Part shown: piece after piece, positions 1-8,524 of the stretch
Layout: each line of letters opens with the position of its first letter
Numbering within the stretch: the stretch's first letter is position 1
Source of the DNA: Sphingomonadales bacterium UBA2683
GTDB taxonomy: Bacteria; Pseudomonadota; Alphaproteobacteria; Sphingomonadales; Sphingomonadaceae
Reading direction: 5' to 3'
DNA: 64,000 nucleotides
Assembly (NCBI GenBank): GCA_002354635.1
Contig: DELZ01000005.1
Span: 498,346-562,345, forward strand
The notes under the pieces: model-generated
The model's database searches: none
What the model was told of the DNA's origin: nothing
What the model saw: the letters and a program-made list of their open reading frames with translations, nothing else
Made by a program: the position numbers and the translations under genes

Positions 1-1887
1 CGTACTGCTCAATAGCTCCGCCGCATTTGGTGGAATCGGTCCAGCGGTCATTGCGTCGAAGCCATGTGCGGTTTTTTGATGGACCAGTTCGGCGAGGTCG
101 TCCGTGCCAGACAGGCTGTTGCTCAGGCCCGCGTTATTTTGTATGCCGAGCATCTGATGCAGAGACGGATTGCGCATGTCTCCATCGATCAGCAGGATAC
201 GCTTTCCGGTACTCGCCAAAACCGCCGCCAAAGCAAAGGCAGACGTACTCTTTCCTTCATTGGGCTGCGTGCTGGTTAGCAGAATTGACCGCGGGACGCC
301 ATGGTCCGTCAGGAAAGCCAGGCTCGTTCGTATGGACAGATAGGCCTCCCAGGCAACGGATTTTTTGTCGGACAGGCTCGCCAATATATCCTCTTTGTCG
401 AAATCCGGAATCGACCCCAGCGGCGCAATGCCGAGCTTGGATTTAAGATCGGCGGGATCCTTCACCGTTTGATCGATCTGCTCCATCACGAACACATAGG
501 CCGCCGCCAAGCCAAGACCGGCAAGTATCGCCAGCGCGACATTGAGTGATAGCTTCGGACTGGACGGGCTCTCAGCGAGCTGCGCGCGATCCACCACGGA
601 AATATTATTTGTGCCAACGCCGGCCACGCCGATTTCCTTGTAGCGCTGCAGCAGGCCGTCATAAAGTTGCCGATTGGTATCCACTTCACGCTGGAAGATA
701 TTATATTGAATGGAATCGCGACGCTCGCCACTGAATTCATTTTTCAAGCGATCCACCTGAGCGCGAATCTGTTGCTCTCGATCCAGAGCTTCCTGATAGC
801 GGGCAGATGTCCCCGTACGGGAACGCGCTTCTTCAATTGCGATACTTTTGTCCAGCGCCGAAATTTGTGAGGCCAACGCTTTTGCAGCAGGATATTCGGG
901 TTCAAACTGAACCATAAGCTTGGCATATTCGGACTGTACTCTTGCACGTTCTTCCCGAAGATTGTTAAGAGCAATATTGGTCAGAGCATTTTTGTTGCCG
1001 GCTCTTCCATTCGCTTCACTTTCCGCAGCTATACGATCAGCAATAGCAATTGCCAAAGCAGCATTCAGGGCTTCCAGATTCGCGGACGCCAGCGTCTTCT
1101 GGGACACTGTTTTGCCATCGGGAGTCTGCTCGGACGACAGGGTTATGATTTCCTTGTTGTCGGCATAGCCCGACAGGCTGCGTTCCGACTCTTCCAATCT
1201 CTGCTTGAGCTCGGCCAACTGCTCTTCCAGAAATTTACGCGCATCTGCCGTCGAATTGAAGCGGCGGTCAAGATTGGAGGCAATGAATTGTTCAATCCAT
1301 GCATTGGCAATTTCAGCGGACAGATTGGGGTCGGGGCTTTCAAAGCTCACGTCAACCAGACTGGACCCCCGGATAGGGGAGATGCTGACATGTGCCTGCA
1401 AAAGATCGGTCGCCAGCTTCAGGCGTTCATTCCTCTGGGCCGCAGTAGGCGCTGTCGCGTTACCGGACAATATACCGGAATTGTCCGGATCAACGTCAAA
1501 AGTTTCAAAAAACTCGTCTTTAGATGCCAGATTTCTGGCACGAACAACGCGCTCGGCCAGTGAACGGGATTCGAGCAGAGAATATTGCGTTTGATAAAAT
1601 TCGAGATTCTGGGCAGCTCCATCCGAGCCGGTAACCGCCTCAACGTTGGTTACCTTTTCCTGTTCGCGGCTAATTTCGATTCGGGCCGTCGAAGTAAAAT
1701 AGGGTGTCATCAACAAAGTGACAATGATGCCAAGCGCCACGCAGACGGCAATAATGACGCCAATCGCGATCTTGTGGCGCAGCACGGCCTGCCAATATTG
1801 TACCAATATCGGGGTTTCAAGGGCCACATCATCATAGGGTTCGTAGCCGATTGGCACGGGCTCGTTTTTGTCAATCATAATGTCCAT
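1..1887 (-). CDS. Wzz/BY-kinase exopolysaccharide chain-length protein (partial, 3' end off window)
   Basis: Bacterial tyrosine autokinase fused to a Wzz-type polysaccharide co-polymerase (GumC/Wzc/ExoP family) of the inner membrane. It controls chain length and opens export through the partner exporter. The reading frame is open from ATG at 1887 to the window edge (629 residues seen). A first membrane segment lies near residues 35-55, followed by a long periplasmic coiled-coil part and a second membrane segment near 445-465. A cytoplasmic ATPase domain follows with Walker A QPNEGKST (about 541-548, Lys546) and the BY-kinase Walker A' LLIDGDMRNP. The C-terminal tyrosine cluster is beyond the edge. 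It lies 29 nt downstream of the Wza-like gene on the same strand, consistent with an export operon. An in-frame ATG at 1878 is an alternative start. Confidence 0.9.
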   Translation of the reverse strand, partial: MDIMIDKNEPVPIGYEPYDDVALETPILVQYWQAVLRHKIAIGVIIAVCVALGIIVTLLMTPYFTSTARIEISREQEKVTNVEAVTGSDGAAQNLEFYQTQYSLLESRSLAERVVRARNLASKDEFFETFDVDPDNSGILSGNATAPTAAQRNERLKLATDLLQAHVSISPIRGSSLVDVSFESPDPNLSAEIANAWIEQFIASNLDRRFNSTADARKFLEEQLAELKQRLEESERSLSGYADNKEIITLSSEQTPDGKTVSQKTLASANLEALNAALAIAIADRIAAESEANGRAGNKNALTNIALNNLREERARVQSEYAKLMVQFEPEYPAAKALASQISALDKSIAIEEARSRTGTSARYQEALDREQQIRAQVDRLKNEFSGERRDSIQYNIFQREVDTNRQLYDGLLQRYKEIGVAGVGTNNISVVDRAQLAESPSSPKLSLNVALAILAGLGLAAAYVFVMEQIDQTVKDPADLKSKLGIAPLGSIPDFDKEDILASLSDKKSVAWEAYLSIRTSLAFLTDHGVPRSILLTSTQPNEGKSTSAFALAAVLASTGKRILLIDGDMRNPSLHQMLGIQNNAGLSNSLSGTDDLAELVHQKTAHGFDAMTAGPIPPNAAELLSST

Positions 1888-1916
1888 CTAATTTTCAATG
1901 CCTTACGCCAATATCA

Positions 1917-2627
1917 TCAATTTTGAAACAAGATGATCAGCGGCGTTGTTAAAAGCGGGGAGGCCTGGATAAGTTGCTGGAACAATCGGCGGGCCTGGGA
2001 ATCTCCAACCACAATTACATCATTCGCAAATACCTCGGGATCACTGTAGTTCCCGCGGCGTATGGCCTTTAGATTATAGAGACCGGCCAATTGCTGGCCA
2101 TTCACGGTCCGAAAAATCACCACATCGTTCAATTTCGCAAATTCTCCAGCACCGCCGGCGGTTGCCACAGCGCGCATCAGAGTCATGCGACCAATGACCG
2201 GATACAGTCCCGGCTTGTCAACCTGCCCGTCCACTGTGATTACCTGGCTGACAGTCTCTTCCAGATTGATGGTGACCTCGGGATTGCGAACATAGCGTCC
2301 CTGAAGACGATTCTCAATTTCATCGGCAAGCTCCCCTGGCGTCCGGCCAGAGGCCTCGACTACGCCGATCAGGGGAAAGGACAATCGGCCGCTGGCATCA
2401 ATCTGCACTTCCTTGCTCAAATCCTCAATCCCGAAGACATCAATTTTGAGCTTGTCGAAAGGCCCTATCAAATAAGGCCGATTGGAGCTCACGAGGTCTA
2501 CGCGGGTCGGTTCCGGCAGGGCCTCGCTGGAAACGACGGTCACAGCGGGACTGCCGCCCAATATCGTTTGGCCTGCACAAGACGTAAGAAAAATCGCCAT
2601 CAGCAAGACTGAAAAGTATTTGATCAT
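1917..2627 (-). CDS. Wza-like polysaccharide export lipoprotein
   Basis: Outer membrane/periplasmic polysaccharide exporter subunit (Poly_export plus SLBB family), 236 residues. The N terminus is a lipoprotein signal ending in the lipobox LTSC (Cys17). The Poly_export domain covers about residues 50-125 (YLIGPFDKLKIDVFG onward). One SLBB domain follows (ITVDGQVDKPGLYPVIGRM onward), then a hydrophobic C-terminal segment. It is shorter than E. coli Wza and resembles the single-SLBB exporters of alphaproteobacterial EPS loci. It lies between the O-antigen ligase-like gene (107 nt upstream) and the co-polymerase kinase (29 nt downstream), all on the minus strand. Confidence 0.9.
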   Translation of the reverse strand: MIKYFSVLLMAIFLTSCAGQTILGGSPAVTVVSSEALPEPTRVDLVSSNRPYLIGPFDKLKIDVFGIEDLSKEVQIDASGRLSFPLIGVVEASGRTPGELADEIENRLQGRYVRNPEVTINLEETVSQVITVDGQVDKPGLYPVIGRMTLMRAVATAGGAGEFAKLNDVVIFRTVNGQQLAGLYNLKAIRRGNYSDPEVFANDVIVVGDSQARRLFQQLIQASPLLTTPLIILFQN

Positions 2628-2734
2628 GATTCAATATATTCCACTACCTATTTACCTCCGTTAGACGAAGCAGTTTCGCACGTAAACCAGTTATAGCCTG
2701 ATAATGCTGGCTTAACGACAATTGTCCAACTCAT

Positions 2735-4183
2735 CTAGCGCTGGCTGCTGTCGCGCCGCTGAACAGAATATATGGCGTCGTTGAAAACGCACACCAGAAC
2801 CGCAAATACCGCCATTATAGAAGGAACGCGCAAGGGATAGTCGCCGACGCTGGCGGCCAGCAAAAACAAGATTACTGCAAGGCACATCAATACGCTATAT
2901 TTTGCCGGATTCGAACTGTGCCAGTTTTTTGCCACTGTCCACAAGCGCCTGACAAACCACGCAATCGCACAAGCCGCAACCAGCAAGGCCGGGACCCCGC
3001 CTTCGATTGGATATTGAAGCAAGTCATTATGGGCCTGATTCAAATAGGTGGGTTGCAACAGTTCCTGCGGCTCGCAAATCTTGTAGACATGTTCAAACGA
3101 TCCGAACCCGCTTCCCCATGGCATATAGTCTTTAATCATAGTGTATAATGTCGGCAAAAGCTGCCAGCGCAATTCTTCGACATCGCCGCCGCTGAAAAGC
3201 CGGTCAAATGCCAATGAACGGGAGAGCAGGATCGACGCAATCGCCATTCCCGAAATTGCCACAATGCCGCTCGCCAATATCACCCAGCGGCCGGACAGCT
3301 GACGGTTTTTGGGGAAAGCGGAACGCCCCTTTCTTGAGCCCGCTCCCGGATAATATTCGCCAAAATATACTAAAAACAAGGCCAGAAGCAGCGCCGGCAC
3401 CATCAATAGCAATCCCGCCCTGGATCCGGTTATGAAAATGAGAGGAACAAGGACCAGTATGGTCGCACCCGAAGCGTAAAATTTAAGGACGGCCTGCTTG
3501 ACATTTGGTGTCAAAGAGCCGGCATACCAACCGAGCATTACGATCGTTGAAGCCAGCATCATGGCCTGATGATTGCGATTGGCAAAAAGGCCAACGCCCG
3601 TTCCGAAATTGGTTATCCGGTATATATATAGCGGCCCGCGCGCAGGACCAATAACCTGGAAAATTGCCCATAGCGCACTGATTGCACACAGGATGATCAG
3701 CACCGGTACAACGCGTTTTCGATAATCTCTGTCAAGATTGAGATAGAGCATTATCGCGGCGATCGGAACCGCAAGCGAGAACAGGCTGTTCAGCGTTTTC
3801 GACGGCGACAAGGTCAAGGGCCGCCATGGCTGCTCAATTCCTGCGATATCGGCGATATCCGCAAATATCTGGCGTTCCGGCAATGAAGGCCAGATTCCAG
3901 GTGGCAGAGGAATTAATTGGAAGACCATCAGTGCCGCCAAAGCACTCGCTATATAAAACGGAAACATCCGCCCCTTCCATTGCTCCGGGGCCTTGACAGT
4001 CAGCGCATAGGCGCAAAAAAGAATCGCGAGAGGCCGCAGCACAAGCAGTGATTGAATATCGTCCCGCGAACCGCCACCCGTGAAAAAAACAATCACGAAG
4101 AAGGCCACAAACGCATAGAAACGCGCTGCTGGTGCTGATAATCTGTCGGTTATGTTACCCGGTTTTCTTTTAGCAGATTTCAT
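2735..4183 (-). CDS. O-antigen ligase/polymerase family membrane protein (Wzy/WaaL-like)
   Basis: Polytopic inner membrane protein of 482 residues with about ten to twelve hydrophobic segments and a large loop. The motif LFANRNHQA near residue 200, a conserved feature of O-antigen ligase/polymerase (PF04932-type) proteins, is visible. A second conserved stretch WGSGFGSFEHVY precedes the last transmembrane segments. It probably polymerises lipid-linked repeat units or transfers glycan. Position upstream of the Wza-like exporter and Wzz/kinase argues for the EPS polymerase role over lipopolysaccharide ligase, but sequence alone cannot separate the two. It is the first visible gene of the minus-strand EPS run, beside the recombinase-bearing segment. 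Confidence 0.85.
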   Translation of the reverse strand: MKSAKRKPGNITDRLSAPAARFYAFVAFFVIVFFTGGGSRDDIQSLLVLRPLAILFCAYALTVKAPEQWKGRMFPFYIASALAALMVFQLIPLPPGIWPSLPERQIFADIADIAGIEQPWRPLTLSPSKTLNSLFSLAVPIAAIMLYLNLDRDYRKRVVPVLIILCAISALWAIFQVIGPARGPLYIYRITNFGTGVGLFANRNHQAMMLASTIVMLGWYAGSLTPNVKQAVLKFYASGATILVLVPLIFITGSRAGLLLMVPALLLALFLVYFGEYYPGAGSRKGRSAFPKNRQLSGRWVILASGIVAISGMAIASILLSRSLAFDRLFSGGDVEELRWQLLPTLYTMIKDYMPWGSGFGSFEHVYKICEPQELLQPTYLNQAHNDLLQYPIEGGVPALLVAACAIAWFVRRLWTVAKNWHSSNPAKYSVLMCLAVILFLLAASVGDYPLRVPSIMAVFAVLVCVFNDAIYSVQRRDSSQR

Positions 4184-4605
4184 ATTTTCAATTTTGCGAT
4201 CTGTTTACGATATAGGCTTCAGTGCGATGAGTCTCTAATCCAACAGATTGATGATAGCTATCCGTAAAAACAAGGCTTAGGTTTTTCCACAATGCAATCA
4301 GGATAAGGCAGTGCTTATTTCAATGATGCGAGTCTCAACACCTAAAACACACGGAAAAGTGGAGCATGCTCGCAGAAACAAAGCATTTTCATCACTTTTC
4401 GACTGGATCTTACGCACAATGTGAGCATTGGTCTAGTTATCCAATGGAGAATGACTTTACCTGGAAATAGCTGCGATTGCGACGCCTTGAGAGGGCATTC
4501 TCATTTGTTCCCAGGCGGCGTATCGGAAACTTGCAAAAATCGTGTGCTAAATATTATTTCGAAAAAGCTAGTTGGCTCACACGGCCGCACAATGGATGCG
4601 CCCAA
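4184..4605. other. Intergenic region between EPS locus and DUF2924-recombinase segment
   Basis: This 422-nt stretch separates the divergent O-antigen ligase-like gene and the DUF2924 gene. It is clearly AT-richer than flanking coding DNA. I see no convincing gene, tRNA or terminator. It should contain the promoters for both directions and, if the recombinase segment is an inserted element, one of its ends. No direct repeat matching the downstream side (6593-7114) was evident by eye. Confidence 0.4.
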
Positions 4606-5016
4606 ATGAGCAGTCCGGATCTCGAGATAGTTGAGACACTGGATGATCTAGACTTAGACGCGTTGCGTAACATTTGGCAAAATTTCTATGGTTCCCCCCC
4701 ACCACTGCGTTCTCCCGAACTATTCCGCCTTATGCTTGCGTGGCGCATACAAGCTTCAATCGACCGTGGTCTCGGACCCTTGGCGCGGCAACAACTCGCG
4801 CGCGCGCCTGTGCCAAGAGCAGAGGGTTTGTCACTCGGCATCGAAGCTAAACTGGGGCGTATTTGGAAGGGCAGATTGGTTGAAGTCGAAGTTGTCGAAG
4901 ACGGCTTTAGCCATGATGGTGAAATTTATAACAGCCTGTCAGCCGCTGCCACTGCGATTGCGGGTACGCGCTGGAACGGGCCACGATTCTTCGGGCTTCG
5001 TGAGCCAAAGGCATGA
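4606..5016 (+). CDS. DUF2924 domain protein (recombinase-associated)
   Basis: Small protein of 136 residues matching the DUF2924 family. Its C-terminal signature runs from IWKGRLVEVEVVEDGF to TRWNGPRFFGL (GxxYxSLSAAATAIAGTRWxGPRFFGL pattern). The function is unknown. In many alphaproteobacteria the gene stands directly before a large serine recombinase, as here, where its TGA overlaps the recombinase ATG (ATGA), implying translational coupling. The ATG at 4606 was chosen because the family begins there. The frame stays open upstream to 4477, but those residues do not resemble the family. The element is presumably mobile or phage-derived. Confidence 0.85.
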   Translation: MSSPDLEIVETLDDLDLDALRNIWQNFYGSPPPLRSPELFRLMLAWRIQASIDRGLGPLARQQLARAPVPRAEGLSLGIEAKLGRIWKGRLVEVEVVEDGFSHDGEIYNSLSAAATAIAGTRWNGPRFFGLREPKA

Positions 5017-6347
5017 AGCCTGAGCCCAAATGCTGCGCAATTTATACACGAAAAAGCTCTGAATATGGTTTGGAACAGAAATTCAACAGCCTTGATGCTC
5101 AGCGCGAAGCAGGAGAGGCTTTTATCAAGAGCCAGGCAAGCGAAGGCTGGAAATTACTACCTGATCGTTATGACGATGGCGGCTATTCGGGCGGTTCGAT
5201 GGAGCGCCCGGCGTTGAAGCATCTGCTTGCAGACATTGCTCTGGGAAAGATAGACGTGGTGGTAGTTTACAAGATCGATCGACTGACCCGGAGCTTCGCC
5301 GACTTCGCTCGCATGGTTGAAACACTCGATCGTCATGAAATGAGCTTTGTCAGCGCTACCCAATCATTCAATACAACCAGCAGCATGGGACGCCTTACGC
5401 TCAACGTGCTGCTCTCGTTCGCGCAGTTTGAACGCGAAGTGACCGGCAAACGCATTCGGGACAAGATAGCTGCTTCAAAGGCCAAAGGCATGTGGATGGG
5501 GGGGACGCTGCCACTTGGCTACGACAAACCCAGCGGTACGAACCGGGTATTGGAGGTCAATGAGGATGAGGCGCGAATTGTCAGGCTGATATTTGTGACC
5601 TATCTTGAGCTTGGTTCGGTCCATGCCCTCGAACGATGGTTGGGCGAACGCGGGATAATTTCAAAAGTCCGTGTGACCCGGAAAGGGAAATTGCTCGGCG
5701 GGCAGCCCTTTAGCCGAGGCGCGTTTTTCTATCTTCTTCGCGATCAAACGTACCGCGGTATGCTAAACCACAAGAACCAGGTTCATCCTGGATTGCACGA
5801 AGCCATTGTTGATGCTGATCTGTTTAATCGTGTTCAACAATTGCTTGATTCCAATTCCCGTCGCCATGGATGTCGTCGCGATCATGTAGCCAAAGCGCCG
5901 TTTACCGGACGTTTGTTCGATAGCGAAGGAACTCCGATGTCACCAAGTTTTTCGCACGGCGCGCGCGGACAGGTCTATCGCTATTATGTCTCAACATCCC
6001 TACTCAAAGGTGGACGGAAAAGCGGGAAATTGGTCCAGCGAGTTGCTGCAAACGCACTTGAGCAAGTGGTTGAGAAAAGCATATTGAGGTCAATCCCTCG
6101 AACCAATAATCTTCCACAAATAGTCCATTCGCGGATTGAAGTTCGAGAGACTTCGCTGGTCCTGCAGCTGCCGGTCAAATTTCTTAACTCAATTCGCAAA
6201 GGGCTTTTGACTGACGAAAGGGTCGAACTCGATAAGGAAAATCCTGAATGTTTAAATTTACACTGGCTATCCGGATGCAACGGCATGGTGGGAAATATAT
6301 TATCACCAGCCCGGGACCGCCAATACCGCAACCAGATCCGATGCTGA
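5013..6347 (+). CDS. Large serine recombinase, C terminus lost by frameshift
   Basis: Site-specific recombinase of the resolvase/invertase superfamily with an extended Recombinase domain. The catalytic N domain begins AIYTRKSSEYGLEQ (nucleophile probably Ser15) and contains VVYKIDRLTRSF and FAQFEREVTGKRIRDK. The Recombinase domain (residues about 160-270, GYDKP...) and a following zinc-ribbon-like region can be recognised. The normal frame is lost at about 6280: residues after NLHWLSGCN no longer match the family, and the conserved continuation (RHGGKYIITSP...) is found in the +2-shifted frame to 6592. A single missing base restores it. The recombinase may therefore be inactive, or this may be a sequencing error. 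It is coupled to DUF2924 by a 4-nt overlap. Confidence 0.85.
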   Translation: MKPEPKCCAIYTRKSSEYGLEQKFNSLDAQREAGEAFIKSQASEGWKLLPDRYDDGGYSGGSMERPALKHLLADIALGKIDVVVVYKIDRLTRSFADFARMVETLDRHEMSFVSATQSFNTTSSMGRLTLNVLLSFAQFEREVTGKRIRDKIAASKAKGMWMGGTLPLGYDKPSGTNRVLEVNEDEARIVRLIFVTYLELGSVHALERWLGERGIISKVRVTRKGKLLGGQPFSRGAFFYLLRDQTYRGMLNHKNQVHPGLHEAIVDADLFNRVQQLLDSNSRRHGCRRDHVAKAPFTGRLFDSEGTPMSPSFSHGARGQVYRYYVSTSLLKGGRKSGKLVQRVAANALEQVVEKSILRSIPRTNNLPQIVHSRIEVRETSLVLQLPVKFLNSIRKGLLTDERVELDKENPECLNLHWLSGCNGMVGNILSPARDRQYRNQIRC

Positions 6348-6592
6348 TCAAGGCTCTGCACGCGGCGCATTCCCTCATCGAAACCAACCGTGGTGGTTTG
6401 CCGCTAATGAATGCTGCCCCAAGAACATCATATAAGCGTTTGCTGGTTAGGTTGGCATTCCTGGCACCTGACATTCAGGAAGGAATTTTGGCAGGTAAGC
6501 AACCTCCCGGGTTTACACTGGAGCGGCTTATTCACGGCGAGATGCCGAACTCCTGGAAGGCACAACGACAACAGTTTGGTTGGACCAATTAG
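6281..6592 (+). pseudogene. Out-of-frame C-terminal tail of the serine recombinase
   Basis: The frame that contains ATG 6248 encodes, from about 6281, the conserved C-terminal tail of DUF2924-linked recombinases: RHGGKYIITSP, then LIKALHAAHSLIETNRGGLP, LLVRLAFLAPDIQEGILAG and finally WKAQRQQFGWTN, ending at 6592. It has no plausible start of its own and continues the main recombinase frame after loss of one nucleotide. I therefore read it as the severed end of the gene starting at 5013. Confidence 0.75.
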
Positions 6593-7114
6593 GCAATGAT
6601 CTCTCGGAACTGTCTCATCGTGTATCGCGTTTTTCATAACGGAAATCCCAGAAGCCCTCAAGTTCCCCGTGCTTTTGATCACTTGCACTCATCCTAGGGC
6701 AGCTTCGCGTGCATTACGTAGCGTAGAAGAAGATCGTACCCCGCTGTTCCACAACAAATGTACAATCACCGGACGTTTATCTTAAAAATCCCTGTTGCCG
6801 ATAAAAATTTCCCTGTTAGGCATTTTATATTCCCTGTTCACTAGAGTTAGGGAATTTGAAGTGAAGGTCGGCGGATATACTGGCCTCCGCAAGACACAAA
6901 TAGCTCTTCGTGAGCGAATTTCTTACTTTTTCCCTGTTGTGCAGGGAACGCGACGGCTGCTTTGTCTTGGCAGAGACGGCCGGCCAGAATCATGGCAAAG
7001 CTTCTCAAATTCCCCTGCGTTTTGCTTGCCAAAACTGGTTTGGGCACAAATTTTACCCACATTTCGGGCGGTTACGAGGCGAGGCCTCGTTCAGAGAATA
7101 GTGCTGGGGGTGAA
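6593..7114. other. Non-coding, repeat-bearing region between recombinase and tRNA-Ser
   Basis: About 520 nt without a credible gene. Short frames here have no family resemblance or ribosome binding site. The stretch carries four copies of TCCCTGTT (see the separate repeat entry) and inverted AGGGAA words, and is AT-rich at 6740-6940. It probably belongs to the recombinase-bearing element or is its boundary. Confidence 0.4.
6789..6838. repeat. Three TCCCTGTT direct repeats spaced exactly 21 nt, with a fourth at 6931
   Basis: TCCCTGTT occurs at 6789-6796, 6810-6817 and 6831-6838, start-to-start distance 21 nt each time (two DNA helical turns), with AT-rich spacers. A fourth copy is at 6931-6938. 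The complementary word AGGGAA follows nearby (GTTAGGGAATTTG around 6850 and GCAGGGAACG around 6942). The array resembles a regulator or recombinase binding array or small iterons. No protein partner can be assigned from sequence. Confidence 0.6.
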
Positions 7115-7206
7115 TGGCGGACACGGAGGGATTCGAACCCTCGAAGGACCGTGAGGCCCTTGCCTCCTTAGCAGGGAGGTGGTTTCAGCCGCTCACCCAC
7201 GTGTCC
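7115..7206 (-). tRNA. tRNA-Ser(GCU)
   Basis: On the minus strand a complete type II tRNA is legible: acceptor GGACACG pairing with CGTGTCC, discriminator G and encoded CCA (7115-7117). The anticodon loop CTGCTAA gives anticodon GCU, followed by a long serine-type variable arm and the T arm GAGGGTTCGAATCCCTC. Length is 92 nt with CCA. It lies downstream of the recombinase segment. I found no duplicated tRNA 3' end on the far side, so it is not shown to be an integration site. Confidence 0.95.
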
Positions 7207-7427
7207 ACGTAGCCTGGCCAGAGGGGGCGCTATAACCGTCCATCGCCCATGCTGCAACGGGTAAAGTGGGCCGCTGCAAAAGCCGCCGGGAAAGCCAGAA
7301 AACAACGCGCTTTTGATGATGGGACTCGCACTGCCGCAGAATCGACTCCTTTCGTCGTCCGTTCATTGCGCGGTCATGTCCAACAGCCGACAGCCGTTTC
7401 TGGCTGGTAATGGGAAGGAGTTAACCC

Positions 7428-8207
7428 ATGTTACCGTTTTGCATGAAGAAGATTTTGGGAACATTTGCTGTTTTGGCCCTTGCCACTGCACCAGCCCTGT
7501 CACCCGCATTCGCGCAGGTCGAGAATGTCGACCCCAATGACGTCATCGACGCCGACCTGGCGGCACCCGATTATGACGGCAATTTCGATTCTGCCACAGA
7601 AAATCCAGCGACGGTCGACGATTCCGCGATCGACAGCGATATCAATGCCGATATTGTGGCGCCCTCCTATACACCAGACGGCGGACAAGCAGTCGAAACC
7701 GTGCCTGCGCCGGTAGAAGACAGCAACACCTATCAGGACGATGATCTGATCGGAGCCGCAGAAGGCGTGTTCGGCAAAGGTGCCAAGGGTCTGGCCGAAG
7801 TCATCGAAGATATTCTGAAAAAACAGGGCCGGCCCAATGCCTATATCGCCGGACGCGAGGCCGGCGGCGCTTTCGTCGTCGGACTGCGATATGGATCGGG
7901 CAAGCTCTACCACAAGATCGAGGGCGAACGGCCGGTTTACTGGACGGGGCCATCGATCGGTTTTGATATCGGCGGCAATGCGGCCAACACTTTTGTGCTG
8001 GTTTACAATCTCTATGACAGCGAGGAGCTTTTCCAGCGCTTCCCGGCCGGCGAGGGTGCGGCCTATTTCATCGGCGGTTTCCATGTCAGCTATCTGCGCA
8101 GCGGCGACAAGGTGCTGATCCCGGTTCGGCTGGGCGCCGGCCTGCGGCTCGGTGCCAATGTCGGCTACATGAAGTTCAGCAAGAAACAGCGTTGGCTGCC
8201 GTTCTGA
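7428..8207 (+). CDS. EipA/DUF1134 family exported envelope protein
   Basis: Predicted periplasmic protein of 259 residues with a signal peptide ending APALSPAFA-Q (about residue 29). An acidic, low-complexity linker (about 35-100) precedes a DUF1134 domain: GKGAKGLAEVIEDILKKQG, then NAYIAGREAGGAFVVGLRYG, VYWTGPSIGFDIGG, and the terminal LGANVGYMKFSKKQRWLPF. Members of this family include Brucella EipA, needed for envelope integrity; the same role here is inference. ATG 7428 is favoured by AAGGAG nine nt upstream. ATG 7443 (MKKILG) is possible. A 7-bp hairpin (8206-8212 with 8226-8232) overlaps the stop but has no T-run. Confidence 0.85.
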   Translation: MLPFCMKKILGTFAVLALATAPALSPAFAQVENVDPNDVIDADLAAPDYDGNFDSATENPATVDDSAIDSDINADIVAPSYTPDGGQAVETVPAPVEDSNTYQDDDLIGAAEGVFGKGAKGLAEVIEDILKKQGRPNAYIAGREAGGAFVVGLRYGSGKLYHKIEGERPVYWTGPSIGFDIGGNAANTFVLVYNLYDSEELFQRFPAGEGAAYFIGGFHVSYLRSGDKVLIPVRLGAGLRLGANVGYMKFSKKQRWLPF

Positions 8208-8524
8208 CCGGCTGACCAAGGGATTGCCGGTCATCAACCGAAACAAGCCCCGCCCTTTTCACGGGACCATTTGAGGAAGTCTCGATCGTCAAAGGGGCGT
8301 GGTTCAACGAGAAACCAATCCTCCCCGAGGGCTGACGGAGGGGACTCTGGCCCAGGCGCAGCCTTCAGACGCACGCCCCCTCCACCACACTCCACTTGGT
8401 CCCCCTCGCCGCCAGCGGGGAGGATGACAAAAGACGATAAGGGAAACCGTCAGCCCTGGGCTTGTCGAAGGGCGCTTCTCCGTTCGGAGGCGCGGGTCGG
8501 CAGACCCACCACCTACAGGCCACC
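8208..8524. repeat. Intergenic nested inverted repeats between EipA-like gene and ribE
   Basis: A 317-nt gene-free stretch holding two perfectly matched inverted pairs that nest in parallel: ATCCTCCCC (8318-8326) with GGGGAGGAT (8417-8425), and GGGCTGACGG (8329-8338) with CCGTCAGCCC (8447-8456). It ends in GGGCTTGTCGAAGGGCG, which resembles the CCTGTCGAAGGG arm of the repeat at 29084-29151. This looks like a decayed member of the sphingomonad hairpin-repeat families lying between convergent genes, where it could also end transcription. Confidence 0.55.

Noticed and set aside
6789..6938. Short direct repeats as a CRISPR array
   Set aside because: Repeats are only 8 nt with 13-nt spacers and no cas genes are nearby.
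7115..7206. tRNA-Ser as attachment site of the recombinase element
   Set aside because: No repeat of the tRNA 3' end was found on the far side of the element, and large serine recombinases rarely use tRNA genes.
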